DNA from: Rapana venosa
Taxonomy: Eukaryota; Mollusca; Gastropoda; Neogastropoda; Muricidae
Length of the DNA: 64,000 bases
Direction: 5' to 3'
Assembly: GCA_028751875.1 (NCBI GenBank)
Contig: CM054158.1
Coordinates: forward strand, 15,783,973 to 15,847,972
Notes under the pieces: generated by a model
Seen by the model: the letters and a program-made list of their open reading frames with translations, nothing else
Databases searched by the model: none
Told to the model about the DNA's origin: nothing
Translations under genes and position numbers: made by a program
Shown here: positions 1 to 12,862 of the stretch, one piece after another
Position numbering within the stretch: the first letter of the stretch is position 1
How the letters are laid out: each line of letters begins with the position of its first letter

Positions 1-2880
1 AAAAGATTAACCTAATACTCCTTCTTTATTATTTGATTTATTTTTGACTATTGCTGTGCGGAACTTTTTTATTAAAAAAAAGTGCAAAACCTTCTCCGAT
101 ACAGGCTCAATTACAGGAGAGCTTTGTGGGAGGACTACTTGACAATGGGAGCTGTGGGTACTATAGCGGAGAAGATTTCCGGCATTCACGACTGTTGGTT
201 GACGATCTCTATCGGGTCTCTCCTCATTCGATGGATCTCTTCTATTATATGGATACTTATGTTGTCTATCGCTCTCAACTCTTCATTCTGTGGTCTTATC
301 TGGTCTGGTTCTCTCATTAATCGGATCAACACTAACATAGTACACACAACACAACACTTAAATATATATTAAATATAAGGGACCTGGAGCCTACTGCTTT
401 ACCCTACCGGGGTTCGTTATCCCTTATGCCTGCCTGCTCGCCCTGCAACCTGCCCAGCTATCGCATTCTGACTTCCCACTGGGCTGCCCGTAGTAGGGCG
501 ATGAGGGATGAGAAAGTATCGTGATAATATTAACTATAATATAATCCTGCACTCTGCTGCTGTGGCGCAACACTTATTAGCCAAAACTCATTTTGCGCCT
601 TGGGGTCACAGCAAAAAATTGTGGCATGTTGCCTATACGACACACTGCTGTTTGGCCCTACAGCTCATAGCATCAAGTGTAGTAGGTGGTGGGTTGTGGT
701 GTGAGAGGGTATGGTGAGTGTATGTTGTGTGTTGGCTGTCTGCTGGTTCTTGTGGCAGGGGGGGGTTTTTTTGTATGCGTGGGGGGGGGGTGTACACTCG
801 TACTCATGGATGTTGTCGGCGGGCTGGGTTGATGTAGTAAGGGTTCGATGCAGGGTGTAGGGGGTCATCTGTGAGTGGTGGGGGCGTGAGATTGCGGGGC
901 CGGCTGTTTAGAACTTTCTATTTGCTCTCCGAATGGCAATTATTTTTACCCATATCTGTCTTCATGTGAAAAATTTACATTCGACTTTGATTTGTTCATG
1001 GTAATCTTTTAATTTGCTATTATATTTTTGTCCGGTCCAGCAACCACAAAACAGATATCTTGCATGTCTACACTGAATGCTAGCTTAGACATATCTATTA
1101 CTGTTCATTATCAATGTCCTCGCTCTGCTGAGCTTGTCGTCTATTTAAGGAGAAAAGGGGCTGGCCTATTTTCATCTTATAAGAGACTTGGAATAGGTAT
1201 CTATTTCACTCGCTTATGCCTGCAGAGGGATTGACTAGAAGTATATTCTCATCTGTCATATAAATAGAATTTTTTATCTGTTGGTTTATTGTTGTGCAGT
1301 GGTTGGACTGAAGTATAACAAGGTAACTAGAATGGAGGTTTGTACAATGGGTTTAATAAATCGTAACATTAATTTCCGTGCTTGCCACTAGCCAGTTTGC
1401 CCGCATATTAGAGAGCAGTGTGCTTCTTTTGGTATGAGAAATCCTTAGGTGTGTCCATTAATTAAACAACCCTTCTTTTTAGGTCTATTTTCCTTCTATG
1501 TGAGCTGTTGCATCCATTCACTACAATAGATATATTTTTATGGGCTCATCATTTCTTGCTCTTTTTCTATTTGTATAGTTATTCCTTCTGAGCCGTGTTA
1601 AATGCGTCTTCCTGATACCATGCAGCGTTTCTTCAGCTGTTGATCTTAAGTCATCCAAACAATGCATAATTTAGATGTTAGGTATTCATGAAGCTTTCCA
1701 ACATCATGCAGATGTTAAAGATCGTGCTTGTAACAACAAGTCGTGGTTGCTTTGTGTTGGTACTCCAGATACCATAGGATTTTCCTTACCTCAATCATAA
1801 GTGTATGATATGGTATATAGCCTGAGGCATAGACTTGAATTGGTGTGCCCTCTATAGGTAATGATTTTTAAGCGTTTAATAACAGGGGGGATTTAATAAA
1901 CCTTCTCACTTAATCTCGAAAGGAAAAGGGGGGGGCTGGGGTCTTCAAATGCATATGTATTTTTCAGGTGTATAGGGATGTTTGAGGGTGGGGTGCTGAA
2001 GGGTGGGGCCTTCTGGTGAGGCGTGTCCGCGTCTGGAAAGTGGGACTATGGGGCTAAGCACTCTGTCATAAGAGATTCATAAGCCTTGACGGAGATTTGG
2101 CTGGGCATTCTATGCGGTGCATTGCGCGGGGGGGTGGGACAATTTACCGCAGACGCGAAAGTAGATTCCAGGTTGGGGGGTTCGGTTCGGCACTTGCGCA
2201 TCGGGGAGGTTATGATAACACGTGCCTCGGTCAATGTTGGGCATGCGCTGTGGTCACAGGCGGGGCGCGCAGTGGGGACTACAGGGGTGTTGTTGGCTTG
2301 GGTGGGTGCTGTGCTGGGCTTAGGCAATAGTGGTTGTCATTTTTCCGGGGTCGTGAAGGCGGTTTGGCGATAGGCGCAGTAGTGTGACGGGGGACCGGAG
2401 CTGATGTTTCACGTAGCGGGGGGTGAGGCCAGCTGATGCAGGGTGGAACGGGTTTGTTTGGTGATGGAGGGGGGCGGGGGGCTGGGTTGTTTGGGATGGT
2501 GTGTGCTTGTGTCGGACGGCGGGGGGGGGTTGGTGGTGGTCGGACAAGGCAGGCGCTGCGGTCGTCATCGTTGCGGGGGGTTTGATAGTGCCCGTCCTGA
2601 TGTTTGCTACCACACTTCTGTTTGGATCATCTGCTAGTCGCTAGTTCAATCGGGTAATGCTATAATGCCTAGTTGTTGCCTGGTATACTAGGACCATCAG
2701 CTTTTCCTAAATAGAAATCCTAACTGGAGATTGTGGTTGCTCTGCAATAGTGGTGGGGGGTGGTTGGGTAGTCGTGTGGACGGTCGGTTTCTGTTAAGCC
2801 CTATAAGGGTTCGGTGTTATAACGTCTCCTGTTAGGGATCAAGGATTGCTCCCATTGGTTGTTTGCGCCATCTTTTTTCT
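1..2880. other. No recognisable gene; G-rich tracts
   Basis: I find no coding similarity, splice pattern or transposon protein here on either strand. Two stretches (about 740-900 and 1925-2600) are strongly G/T-rich with repeated G runs, and the ORFs over them are by-products of that composition. The rest is ordinary AT-rich sequence. It may include the outer end of the Polinton-like element that follows, but I could not define a terminal inverted repeat. Confidence 0.5.
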
Positions 2881-2920
2881 TTTAGTGAGCAAAATAAAAT
2901 ACTAAACAATATATAGAATA

Positions 2921-3058
2921 ATGGAAGGTCTTGATATAGATAGGGATGTTGGGTTTATGCCAGCGGGGATGATTAGGGGTGGTAAGCGGCTGCTTTCTGG
3001 TCAGCATACCTTGCATGCTGTCAGAAGAGCTTTTATTAGAAAAGCAGGGGGTTGTTAA
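2921..3058 (+). CDS. Small basic ORF, 45 aa
   Basis: An intact ATG-to-TAA ORF that encodes a short peptide with a glycine/basic centre (GMIRGGKRLLSG) and a basic tail (VRRAFIRKAGG). It is the first plausible reading frame of the Polinton-like element. Small basic, glycine-rich proteins are common minor structural or core components in Polintons and adenovirus-like relatives, but I do not recognise a specific family. It may be a remnant of a longer gene or chance. Confidence 0.25.
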   Translation: MEGLDIDRDVGFMPAGMIRGGKRLLSGQHTLHAVRRAFIRKAGGC

Positions 3059-3142
3059 AGATTTGTCACTCAAGTTCTTGGGTTATGCAAGACACTCCTG
3101 ATTAGTACTTGATCCATAATGACTAGGTGATGGACAAATCTT

Positions 3143-4260
3143 TTGACATGCGGGATGCGTGTTCGGATCACAGGTCTATTGGGTGGTGGTTCTTCATGGT
3201 TTATTTGTTACACCGCATCGTTTTTTAGCAAAAATTTCACTCAAGCAGAGACTCTAAGTGTTGCTATGCAGAGAAAACTTGGTATTAGTGATGCTATGAC
3301 TACTAACAGACTGCCTACATCTAGCGTTGCACAACCTACAATAATGCTGGAAACAAAAACTTACCAACCAAACTTGAAAGTCTACCACTTGAAGGACCTT
3401 AGGCACAGTCGGCAAACACAAACAAACTGAAACTATTCACGAGGTTGGGGGAAACTAGCTTCACACAAGCAGGTGAACGAAAGACGCAGCAATATCTGAA
3501 ACAATAAATGATCACCCCTATCCAGGGAAATAATGGGGCTCAATCAAGCATACAGAGTATTAGAGGCCGAACTGATAAATAAATTTAGCAAAGCTAGGCG
3601 AGTTAGACTCACCCATAGAACTAGAAAATGAAAAGCTAGCAGAAGCCAGAACGATGCAAATCTTGACCAGGAAGTAAAAGGAAAGAATCACACAGCGTCT
3701 CTAAAAATCTTGCAAGATGATCGCAAGCAAGATTAGAGGTCTTAAAGAATAACAAAAGACAACTTCAATCTCAGGTTTGCAGAATAAAAAGAAACTAATC
3801 CACTGAATTCTTTATGAAAAACAAAACACTTGGGGAAAGGAAGCCGTTACACTGTTTCGCAAGCTTGGCAGTTCATCGGGGCTGGTGTTGTTTCAGAATT
3901 GGGTAGTTTGCTATTTAGCAAACTGGTGTTATGCGCTGACAGAAAGCACACTACCGGCCACCACTCACCACCACCTTCACGCACCCTACTGGCACAGGCT
4001 GGGTTAGGAAACAACTCGGCCAATAGCTGACCTTATTAAAAAATAGCCTACAAAGTTGGCAACGCACTTCCTGCGGTATAATTGGTTCAGTTGTTAGCTG
4101 GTATTTTCAACAGCAGAAAAAACTTGTGGGATTTATGCAGAGCATTTAGGGGCGGTTACTGGTTTTAGTGTTGGTTTTCTACTTTCTAAAAATTAAAGCT
4201 AAGCAAGGCCGCTTAAAACAAGTTTACTTGTTTAAATGCAGTTATTTCATCTTTAGTGAC
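3143..4260 (+). pseudogene. Broken gene(s) of the Polinton-like element, unassigned
   Basis: Three short + strand open pieces lie in a row with the same sense as the neighbouring element genes. The first (3143-3430) has a glycine-rich patch, ITGLLGGGSSWF, which faintly resembles a nucleotide-binding P-loop but lacks the GKT/GKS. The middle part (3540-3790) is rich in Lys, Gln and Glu and could derive from a coiled-coil or basic protein. The last (3830-4030) contains the hydrophobic run FIGAGVVSELGSLLFSKL, followed by another hydrophobic patch near 4150-4190. A packaging ATPase and a membrane-active minor capsid protein are possibilities, but neither is established. Confidence 0.25.
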
Positions 4261-5430
4261 TGTCTCTTACAAGGGAATAATCATTTTTTTTGTTGCTCTG
4301 AGGTGGTAGGTAGTAGTTCTTTCCCTGTTGTGGCTTCTGTTGTTGTGACTACAATTTTTGCTGCTGGTGTATTGTTTATATTCATTTTTTCCAAGCTGCA
4401 CATCATCTCCAGCTATAATAATAATGTTGTTGTAGTTTTGTAATGTTCCTTTTGTAACTGAATGTTGGAATGCAGCTATAGAAACCATGTCTATAGCAAT
4501 AGTCTACCTAGACCGTGCATAGTGAAGAACATCTTGATAATGCTTTTGATGCTTGATTGTACGTCAATGTCCGAGTTAATTACTTGTCTTCATAGATTTG
4601 GCTAGGAAACGGCTTCTGTGCTATTCAAACCCTGTGCCACCAATTAATACTTCATCTTGGTCTGTGCCTGTGCACCAAGGAAGCACCACACATAGGGCCC
4701 CAACAGAGTCATTAATTTCTCTAATCCTGGTCTTGTTAACCCTTCACTCTTATCAAGAATAAAAGGCGTCATGCATACATGTACATTTGGCTCAATTAAA
4801 CCAAGAACAATTCTTGCACCACGCGAGAAAGTTGTATTTGGAGGCACCAGTCATAAGTATTTACCTCCTGTGCACACCCCACCAAAATACAGAGTACCCA
4901 TGCCATGATTTTGTCCTGTGTTGTTGTCTGAATGCAGTCTTAGAATCAATATTGAATCATGCACAGCCTCTCTTACGCCTTCATGTTGTATCCTACTATT
5001 AAAGGGAATTCAAGTTACTATCAGTGGGCAGTGGGACCTGCAGACTCAGATAGTCACACGCCTGAACTGATAGTACACATGAAACCTGTTACACAGACTT
5101 TAATAACTGGTTGGGATGGTTCATGTGGTTCAGCCATATGACACACCACAGCCCGTAGTTGCACGTGGATAGCAAAAGTACTTAAAGTGGTTTGGTTAAA
5201 ACTTGTATAGGATTAGACAAACCATGCTTTCGCAGTGGGCATTTCCCCTAATTGGTGGGTTTAAGGTATGATTTCGTGGGTTGGGGAACTTTTACTTCGA
5301 AGATCAATGTCCTGCACAGAGCAACATCTTGCTTATTAATACCATAGTCTTTGGGTTATAGTGAGGATCCAGCCTCGTATTTTGCATTTATATTATATTG
5401 ATACTTTTTTTTCTATAGTAGATAAAAAAA
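4261..5430. other. Inter-gene stretch of the element, no firm assignment
   Basis: Short frames on both strands have no family signature I recognise. From position in a Polinton one might expect a capsid or protease gene here, but I could not match either. The 4267-4443 part is low-complexity T/GTT-rich sequence. Confidence 0.3.
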
Positions 5431-6150
5431 ATGTTTTATCAAACACTAACAAAGATCCAGTCAGGTGTACCTGTTAAACTACCTATCCCTATTGACAAAC
5501 GCTGTCAACATAAAACTGTTGCTTTGCGTGAGGTCTTCTACACAGAATCATGGACAAACATCGACAGCAGCAACAACTGGATTAAAAAAATATGATCCTA
5601 GGAACTAGGGAGCGTTTAATAACTTTATTGTGCAAGAAGGTTATTATGATTTCTGACACTAGAAAAGGAGCTCCTTGATCCAGCTGGTATCTCACTAAAA
5701 TCAACCAAGCTAGTCTAAGGTAGTAACTCTACAGACTTCTTCATCTAGTATATGGATGCCACAACGTCTTGCAGAAATGATTGGTTTCAGGAACCTATTA
5801 GAAGAATGGGTCCAGATGGTTGGGATAGAAGTTTTTGGTACTACTTTTTAATGATGATGATGAGGACAGAACCTATGTCGGGAAATGAAAGACCCATTGA
5901 ATTTGGCAGTAAACTCTTTGCTTTTTGTACACCTGTCTCAGTTAAACACAACCACAAAAACAAGTGGTGACGAAGGACTTCTTCCTTATCTGTTCCTTCT
6001 GATCTACTGGAATCCTTCCTCCTAGCAGTGCAACGTACTGTGAAACGCACGCACAATAGCTTTACTACACTTCTGTTAAAGAGCTTGAAGAGGCTTCCAT
6101 TAATGAATCACTCAGTATAACAATAAAGGACGCCGCACAAAGAACAGTTG
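5430..6150 (+). pseudogene. Polinton-associated structural protein remnant (minor capsid/penton candidate)
   Basis: Across several frames this stretch preserves, in order, landmarks of a protein family I remember next to Polinton polymerases in invertebrates: an N-terminal block with PVKLPIPID, the segment ALREVFYTESWTNIDSSNNW (family pattern W-E-V-A-L-x-E-I-x-Y-P-x-x-W), a GYYD block near 5640, LAEMIGF near 5765-5785, and a C-terminal YTSVKELEEASINESLSITI near 6065-6125. Stops and indels separate the blocks, so it is a pseudogene. It lies upstream of the polymerase on the same strand, as a structural gene would. A penton or minor capsid role is inference from company; the family itself may be mostly unannotated. 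No complete protein can be read. Confidence 0.45.
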
Positions 6151-7139
6151 GACTGTTAAAAAATTTACATATTACATTAGAAATAAAATAATATAAATAC
6201 TAATCATACATACAAAAACCGTGTCACGCAGTCCTGCGTAAAGAGCACCTGAAAACATGCCAAACTATTGAGTTAAAGATCCTTGGTGATGTACAAGAGT
6301 TTGAGAAGGATGGGGGAGATTGGTGAAGTTTACGGGGGGGGGGCCTTTTGAGGTATAGAAATGATGGATACTACAAGCGCACAGCAATAGAAGAAGCTAG
6401 AAACCACCTCGGTTTCTAAACTTGAACAGTTGTTAATGTTGAAGCTGAAGCTTTAGCGATCATTTTACTTACAAGTAACATATAAAGTAATAAATGGCTC
6501 TTCAAACCATTCATCGACTGGCAGATCAAGTTTGAGTTTATTAGTCCATACACTTCTATGGACCCCGACAGTACTTTCCGTTTAAAGCCATAAATGCAGG
6601 ACCCAGTAAACATAGTCATTTGGCATATCAATCAGCTAGCCAGAAAATGATGTAGAGATAATAGCATTTCAGAATAAAGGCACGTTACTTGCTTCTAGAA
6701 AAGACTCAGTGACTAAACCATCAACCACATTGCTACCGATTCCTTCCATACTTACTCTGGATTGATCAGTACACATTGGTGTTTGTTATCTGGTTGCAAG
6801 GAAGACAGAGCTTTCTTTCTTGTTCATGGATGGGATTACTATTAACGGAAAGTCTCAACGTTGTTGATGCCCTCAGATTTGCTATTTGCTATTCGGAACT
6901 GCGGCGGTTGACGATTGACATTGAAGGGAACATTTACAGTAATAAAGTCAAACTGTCCTAGACCCCTAACCAGGCTAAACACAATTAGCATCCCTCAATC
7001 TTACACCCATTGACCTCGTTGCAGTCTATTACACAGATGTTGTACTGCCCGACAATCAATTACAGACTTACTTAAATGATACTAATAAAAATTAACCACG
7101 TTTTTTTTTTGTTTAAACCAGTTATAAGAAGAAGAAGAT
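6151..7139 (+). other. Decayed Polinton interior, unassigned
   Basis: Fragmentary + strand frames, for example around 6620-6830 and 6990-7080 (ending LPDNQLQTYLNDTNKN), suggest another broken gene between the structural remnant and the membrane-type remnant. A major capsid protein would be expected somewhere in such an element, but I could not align its usual landmarks here. Confidence 0.25.
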
Positions 7140-7800
7140 GACGACTGCACTTAATATCCTAAAGTTCCTAGCTGCACCAGATACTGAAACCTCTTAATGA
7201 TAATGCTAATACCTTTTGTATGACATCATTACAACAGATGCAGCATGATATTGTAGCAACAACTAGCAAAAGTATACAAAATGAGGCGTAGGTACAGATC
7301 TGCATTTACTGTGTGGAGCTTATTACTACAGGTACAGCAAACTCTGTCTACGCTGCAGCATGAAAGGCATTGCTCTCTTGGCTATGGATTTTGTGCTTCT
7401 GCATCTATTGCATTGGGCTCTGGTTCAATAAACAGCAGGAGCCTGTTCATTGGTCACATCAGTTCTTTTCGAAGAAGGTTGTGCGTAAACTAGGAAAAAC
7501 ATGATGCTGTTGTTGACCTTGATCAGTAGCCATGCTTAAGCTCATTAGACTTCATTAATTAGCAATAGCTCTATCAGATTCCACAATATCAGAAGAGGAG
7601 TTCAAGAGTCTCAGGATGACTATGATGACTACAAGGACAAAAGTTCGACCTCCAGAACAAACAACACAAAGCTATGCCTGTGGACATTGATCAATAAAAA
7701 AAGGATATATAAAAAAGGGGTATCTGCTTGGCCAAGTCAGTGCTTTAAAGGATCGCTGAGTACTCTATTAAGGAGCTATGAATTTCCTGTGGTAGATTCA
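7140..7800 (+). pseudogene. Membrane-type Polinton-associated gene remnant
   Basis: Fragmented + strand frames give a start-like MTTALNILKFLAAPDTETS (about 7138-7194), a glycine/alanine-rich hydrophobic middle (7330-7430) and then a charged C-terminal block with ISEEEFKSL followed by DDYKDK (about 7590-7640). The order of hydrophobic domain, lysine-rich linker and a block of the form S-D-x-E-F matches a family of unknown function that I recall beside Polinton polymerases in cnidarian and molluscan genomes. Several stops and shifts interrupt it. Function unknown; membrane location is inferred only from the hydrophobic segment. Confidence 0.35.
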
Positions 7801-8039
7801 CTGGGATCATACCGTAGAAAACAAAAAAACAAGAACAATAATTATAATTATTAATTAAATTATTTTTTCTTACTTAAGAGTTAGAGATTATAGTTGAGGC
7901 TCAGTATGGAAAAGTGTTCAGACAATAGAGCTAAATGTTACACAAGCTCAAAACATGGTACAAAGCATTCAAGATGCAAATCGCACAAATACCAGACAAC
8001 CTAAAAACATAGACTCCACCAGTAAAAGGTGCTAGTTGG

Positions 8040-11000
8040 TTGTGAATGCTAGTACAACACGGCAAATAAAGATCGGAGATTAACTGTCATGTTGTCAACA
8101 ACACAATCAAGCCTCTGAACTCCATTTGAAGAGCTCAACACAACATGGGCGATGAGATGATGCACAACTTCGATCATTCTGCAGAAACAGCAAGAATGAC
8201 GGGGATCAGGATGGACGTTGGTAAGGGTTCTTCGTTTATAAGACTAAAGCAAACAGTTTCATCCCATTGTTGTAGAAGTTACATTCCCTTGCCCCCTGAT
8301 GTTGTAGCATAAACGTGCTGTGCTGAACATTCAGAACAAAGATGACAAGTGTTTTATGTGGTGTGTGCTGGCTAGGCTGTTTCATGTAACAAAGAATGCA
8401 GAGAGAGTTTCAAACTATCATGAACATCGTGACAAGCTTGACTTCACCGGCATTGACTTTCCTGTGGCTGTTAGGAGCATTGACAAGTTTGAGGAACTAA
8501 ACCCACCCATCAGTGTAAATGTGTACACCTGGAAAGATGCAGCCCTATGCCCACTACGCATTTTAGCAAGTCTACACTGTAGGTTGATTCCCCCCCACAA
8601 AAACCATGTAGATTATTGTTGAATAAATGATCTTATACATCATTAGAACAATGATGTAGACTTACTGCAAGGAACAACTAAAACATCTGCAAAACAAGAG
8701 TTTTGAGACGGATGCTGGTTCGTTTACATCTTTACAGGCAGCAGACAAACACAGAAAAACATTGTAGAGTGAGACCGAATGCAATCACTTGAACTAGTAA
8801 CACCAAAAGCCAGGAAGAAGGTTTACTTCAAAAACATAAAAAAGCTACAAAAGAGTCCATATTGTAGTGTATGCTGACTTTGAGTCTATCGTTGTGCATA
8901 CCAAGGGCCAGCACCGGAAACAAATGCCCTAAAAAACGTCTCTTACTAGTAATCATCAAGTCTGTTCCTTTGCTTATGTTGTTTTAGATCGGATGGTGCA
9001 CTCTCAGAGCATTTTGTATCGAGGACCAGATGCGCTAGCTTTTTCTTGAACTCATGAAGCGAATCATAACCACTACTCTCAACAGCTAAACCTACAAGAG
9101 ATCTTATGACAGAAAGAAGACCAGGAACAGTTATGCTTCTTGCCAATGTGCTGGATTTGTGTAATGTATAACACCACAGGTGGCAGTGCAATCAACACAG
9201 TCAGAGATCATGACCACATCAGGTAAGTTTCGTGGAGCAGCACATAGTAAGTGTAATCTTACAACTAAAAGTAGATCCCCAAAACATGGAAGCTGCCAGT
9301 CTCTTCCACAATCTAGGCTGAGGTTACGATCACACCTAATCATGCAGGCAGTAAACTGATGAGTATAAGGCTTACTGCATTGCTCAGTAATCAGAGATTA
9401 AGTACCGGTCTTTACACTGAATAGCTTATTCCTTCTTTATTCTGCCAAACATCTGAAGGGACCTCTAGAGTCCTTGGTCTTCTCTCTGAGTACTTGCTCA
9501 ATTCAGAAAAATACTTCGACACAAAGCTCTTGCGAAAAAAGGCGTCTATCCTTATGAGTACATGGGACTCATGGGGAAAGCTTGATGATGAAGAGCTGCC
9601 ACAAAAGAAGCATTCTTCAGCAGATGACGGCGGCAAAGGAATCAGTGTTGAGGAACTTCAGCATGCTCAGTGGGCATGGCAAAAGATTGCAGAGTGTCGG
9701 ACGATGGGGCGATTACCATGATCAGTATTACTTGCTGATGCATGTTTGCTTGCTGATGTATTTGAGAACTACAGAAAGACAGGAATGAAACATTATGGAC
9801 TAGACCCATCACACTATATTTAAGCACCGGGAATGTCTTGGGATGCTTTCTTGAAGTCTACTGGGGTGCAGATTGATTTGTTGTCTGACCTGCCAATGCT
9901 CCAAATGATTGAGGATGGTCTGCGTGGTGGCATCAGTATGGCATCGCACAATTACTGTAAGGCCAACAACAAATATTTAGAAGACTATGATCCTAGCACA
10001 GTTTCAACTACATCATGTACTTGGACGCAAACTATCTGTATTGGGATGGGCGATGTTGTCAGTCACTTCACTAGAAAAACGTTAGTTGTTTAATGGTCCT
10101 TTTGCTGTTGATGAGGTTCTAAAAGCGTTTGTCACAAATGTTCTGATCAAGCCTAGGTGGGATTCTTAGAGTAGATTTAGTCTATCCCCATGAAACTACA
10201 TGATGCACACAATGACTACCCCAATGGCTGCAGAAAGGGCTCCCATTATACTTCTCCAAAGAACCACCAAAGCTTGTACCAATACTTATATGACAAGAGC
10301 AAGTATGTTGGTCTCTACAGAAATAATACAATCATACTACTACGGAATTACAACATATTACTTTTTAAAGATGGCCCAAGTATGGTAAAATTAATACAAA
10401 CAACCATATACTAAAAACCCTACACTGACTGCTACCAAACTGACAACAAAACTTACTCACAAGCAACTGCACACAAAACTGAACTACCCACTACACAATA
10501 AACGGAACTACTGAACAGACTAACCACTGCTACAGTTCTACCTTAGGAATGGGTTAATTCTTACTGCTGTTCATCGTATCATGTGTTTGGACCAGAGCAT
10601 TCATGAAACATCATTCATGAAGAACACTGATCTGAGTAACGAGGCAACCGATGCATCAGAAAAGGATTACCTTCAAGCTCATGAACAAACAGGCTGCTTT
10701 GGTAAAATACAATGGAGACCCACACAAAAGAAAAGATGTCAGACTAGTCACAAAAGAAAATGAAGCCTAAAGCGATAACATCAAAAGCCAAGCTTCAAGA
10801 CTACAGGCAATTCCTTGACCGTCTGTATGGCATCATGATGAAGAAGTTGCAGGTTAAACAGACAAACCAGTATTCATGGGTTTAGTGTGCTGGAGCTGTC
10901 AAAGTTGTTGATGCTGGAGTTCTTGTATGATTACTTCAGGCTAAATATCCTGCTGTAAGGATTCTTGTTCACAGACCCCACAAAAGGGACTCTTTCATCC

Positions 11001-11469
11001 TAGACTACCACAGAAAGATATATAACAAAGACCTTGTAGAGGACGTAGCGCTGGGATCAGGGAGTCATGGTATGACACCCAGTGATTATCCAAAAAGACA
11101 GTCCCTTGATTCATCAGTAAACAAAAAAGTTATTGGTAAGATGAAGGATGAGATGAACGGCACTAGTATCGAAGAATATGTCTAGGCTGAGGGCCAAGAG
11201 GTTATAGCGTTGCAAGCCAGACAGGTGTTATAAAAAAGGCAAAAGGTGTTGGCAAACAGGTGGTCAAAACTAGCATCAGTCATGATAACTACAAAGAGGC
11301 TCTCTTTGATGGTAGAGTATTTCATCATGACAACCCAAAACTCTGCTCAACCCTGCACCACATCAACACAACTGTGGTTAGAAAAAAGACATTGATTGCG
11401 CAGGATACAAAACAAGTATATTCTTCACCAGAGCACTCATACGCACTTGGTCACTGGAGAACAAAGTAA
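8040..11469 (+). pseudogene. Polinton family B DNA polymerase pseudogene
   Basis: Broken gene for a protein-primed family B DNA polymerase, the enzyme that copies Polinton DNA. Conserved blocks occur in the right order but in changing frames. An N-terminal domain contains NIQNKDDKCFMWCVLARLF and VSNYHEHRDKLDFTGIDFPV (8320-8622). The exonuclease I motif appears as ADFES (about 8873). A His/Cys block reads VRDHDHISGKFRGAAHSKCN (9200-9260). The palm region holds YGLDPSHY, LRGGIS and motif A as LDANYLY (9795-10040). Fingers/palm blocks follow at 10170-10240 and 10560-10760. Motif C, normally DTDS, is degraded to FTDP plus unrelated residues near 10965. A thumb block ends with SYALGH at 11469. More than ten stops or shifts and the lost catalytic motif mean no active enzyme. 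It converges with the integrase gene downstream. Confidence 0.85.
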
Positions 11470-11825
11470 TTAATTAAGTAACTAATTAATTTTTTTTTTT
11501 ACATTTATATACGAGTTAAAAATTTTGATTGAGACTCACAATGGATTGTTTACTCTTTATCAAATACTATGGTAGTGGTACAATGCCTCGTCTCTGCTTT
11601 TACAGTGCTGACATTTAGAAGACTTTTGGCTAGCAAGTAGAATATAACTTGATTATGGCATCAAACAGAAGAGGTGCTAATAATAATATTCTGGAGTTGT
11701 TAGTGGGATGAGAGAGTGTCCAACCCACTTCAGTATTATCAAAGATGTTCCCATAAATTGTAGTAACAAAAAACAGTTAGATGAGACCATACAGTCACTT
11801 ACTTCTGATGAAATAGTGGCCTACC
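11470..11825. other. Spacer between convergent polymerase and integrase remnants
   Basis: This stretch between the two convergent gene ends holds no recognisable gene. It starts with an AT-rich part around 11465-11515 and may contain the two polyadenylation regions. Confidence 0.4.
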
Positions 11826-12794
11826 TTACTGAATCAGGACAGTATTAGGTGGCACTAGCTGCAGCTCCTCTCTAACAAAAGCCCGTTGTGGCGCAGGCAG
11901 TGACAAATAATAAATAGGAGGAACCATCTCCACAACTTTTTTTATTTCATAAATGTCTATGCTCCAGATGGGATCTGTTGCTCGTTTGTGACTGTCGCTG
12001 GCTTCAGCTCCTCCAAGAGCATTCAGATATCTCAGTTTCTTCCTGAAGGGTACTAGTGGTTGCTTTGGTGTTGTTGTTTGGATGTGCTGCTGTATTGTTT
12101 TGCCTTTGATAGCGTCCACAGGTTTTAACCCTGTGGCTTTAGTTATCTCAGAGTTCATTGCTCTCAAAACTGCAGCAGTCTTCTTACCCACTCTGTATTT
12201 CGTGTGCCCTGGGATCATGATTCTTGGTGGTACTGATATGCAAAATAGTCTTTCTGATATCAGTTTGTTTTAAAACTTTCAACCAGTGCTTGAAGATCTG
12301 TGGTTGCCTTCCTGGTATACTTTTTTTATTGCTACTCTTGCTTTAGTAACAGCTGATTAAATGCTCTTTATTAAACTCTGTTCCTCATCACATGAATAAG
12401 TCAGGGATATTTTAATGGGCCCCGACTATAGATTTCCTGCAAAGGGCATCTGCGTTGCAGTGGCATCTTATCAGTAAGGGGCTCTGCATCTTTATACTAG
12501 AAGCTAATCCACTACAGTTAGCGGCTTACTTATACCCCTTTCTTCTGATTGTGGTCATGGGGTAAGTATAAAAGGGCGATTTGGTGAGTATCATTTGGCT
12601 TCATGTTGATGAAGGAGGGTCTATTATTTCGCCTGGTTGAGGTAAATAGATCTGCCATATTGCTTGTTTAGACATCATTCTTTGCTATTTGGAACTTACT
12701 TCTACTGAATGCTCAGTTTATTAATAGCCGCCTTGTTCTTTCCAGTACCCTTTCATTTTGGTGTGTAGTAGATCTTAGAGTGTTTGGCATCCAT
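11826..12794 (-). pseudogene. Polinton retroviral-type (DDE) integrase pseudogene
   Basis: The integrase inserts the element into host DNA. The likely start codon is at 12794-12792, giving MDAKHSKIYYTPK. Next come the zinc-binding/linker region with KQAIWQIYLPQP (about 12620-12660), a decayed catalytic core with LPHDHN and PLTDK (12460-12570), then an open C-terminal part of 130 codons (12218-11826). That part contains ATGLKPVDAIK and the chromodomain-like tail RATDPIWSIDIYEIKKVV...FVREELQLVPPNT, which is characteristic of this integrase group. Several stops and shifts break the core, and I could not recover a full DDE triad. The gene is tail-to-tail with the polymerase and follows two small genes on the same strand. 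Confidence 0.8.
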
Positions 12795-12862
12795 TGTTCT
12801 AATAAAATAAATAAAAAATTGCTGTTGGTTAACCAACCTTCTGTGCTTAAGAAATATATACG

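Noticed and set aside
2046..2640. Several overlapping Gly/Arg- or Pro/Thr-rich ORFs
   Set aside because: Explained by G-rich composition; no family similarity and mutually overlapping on both strands.
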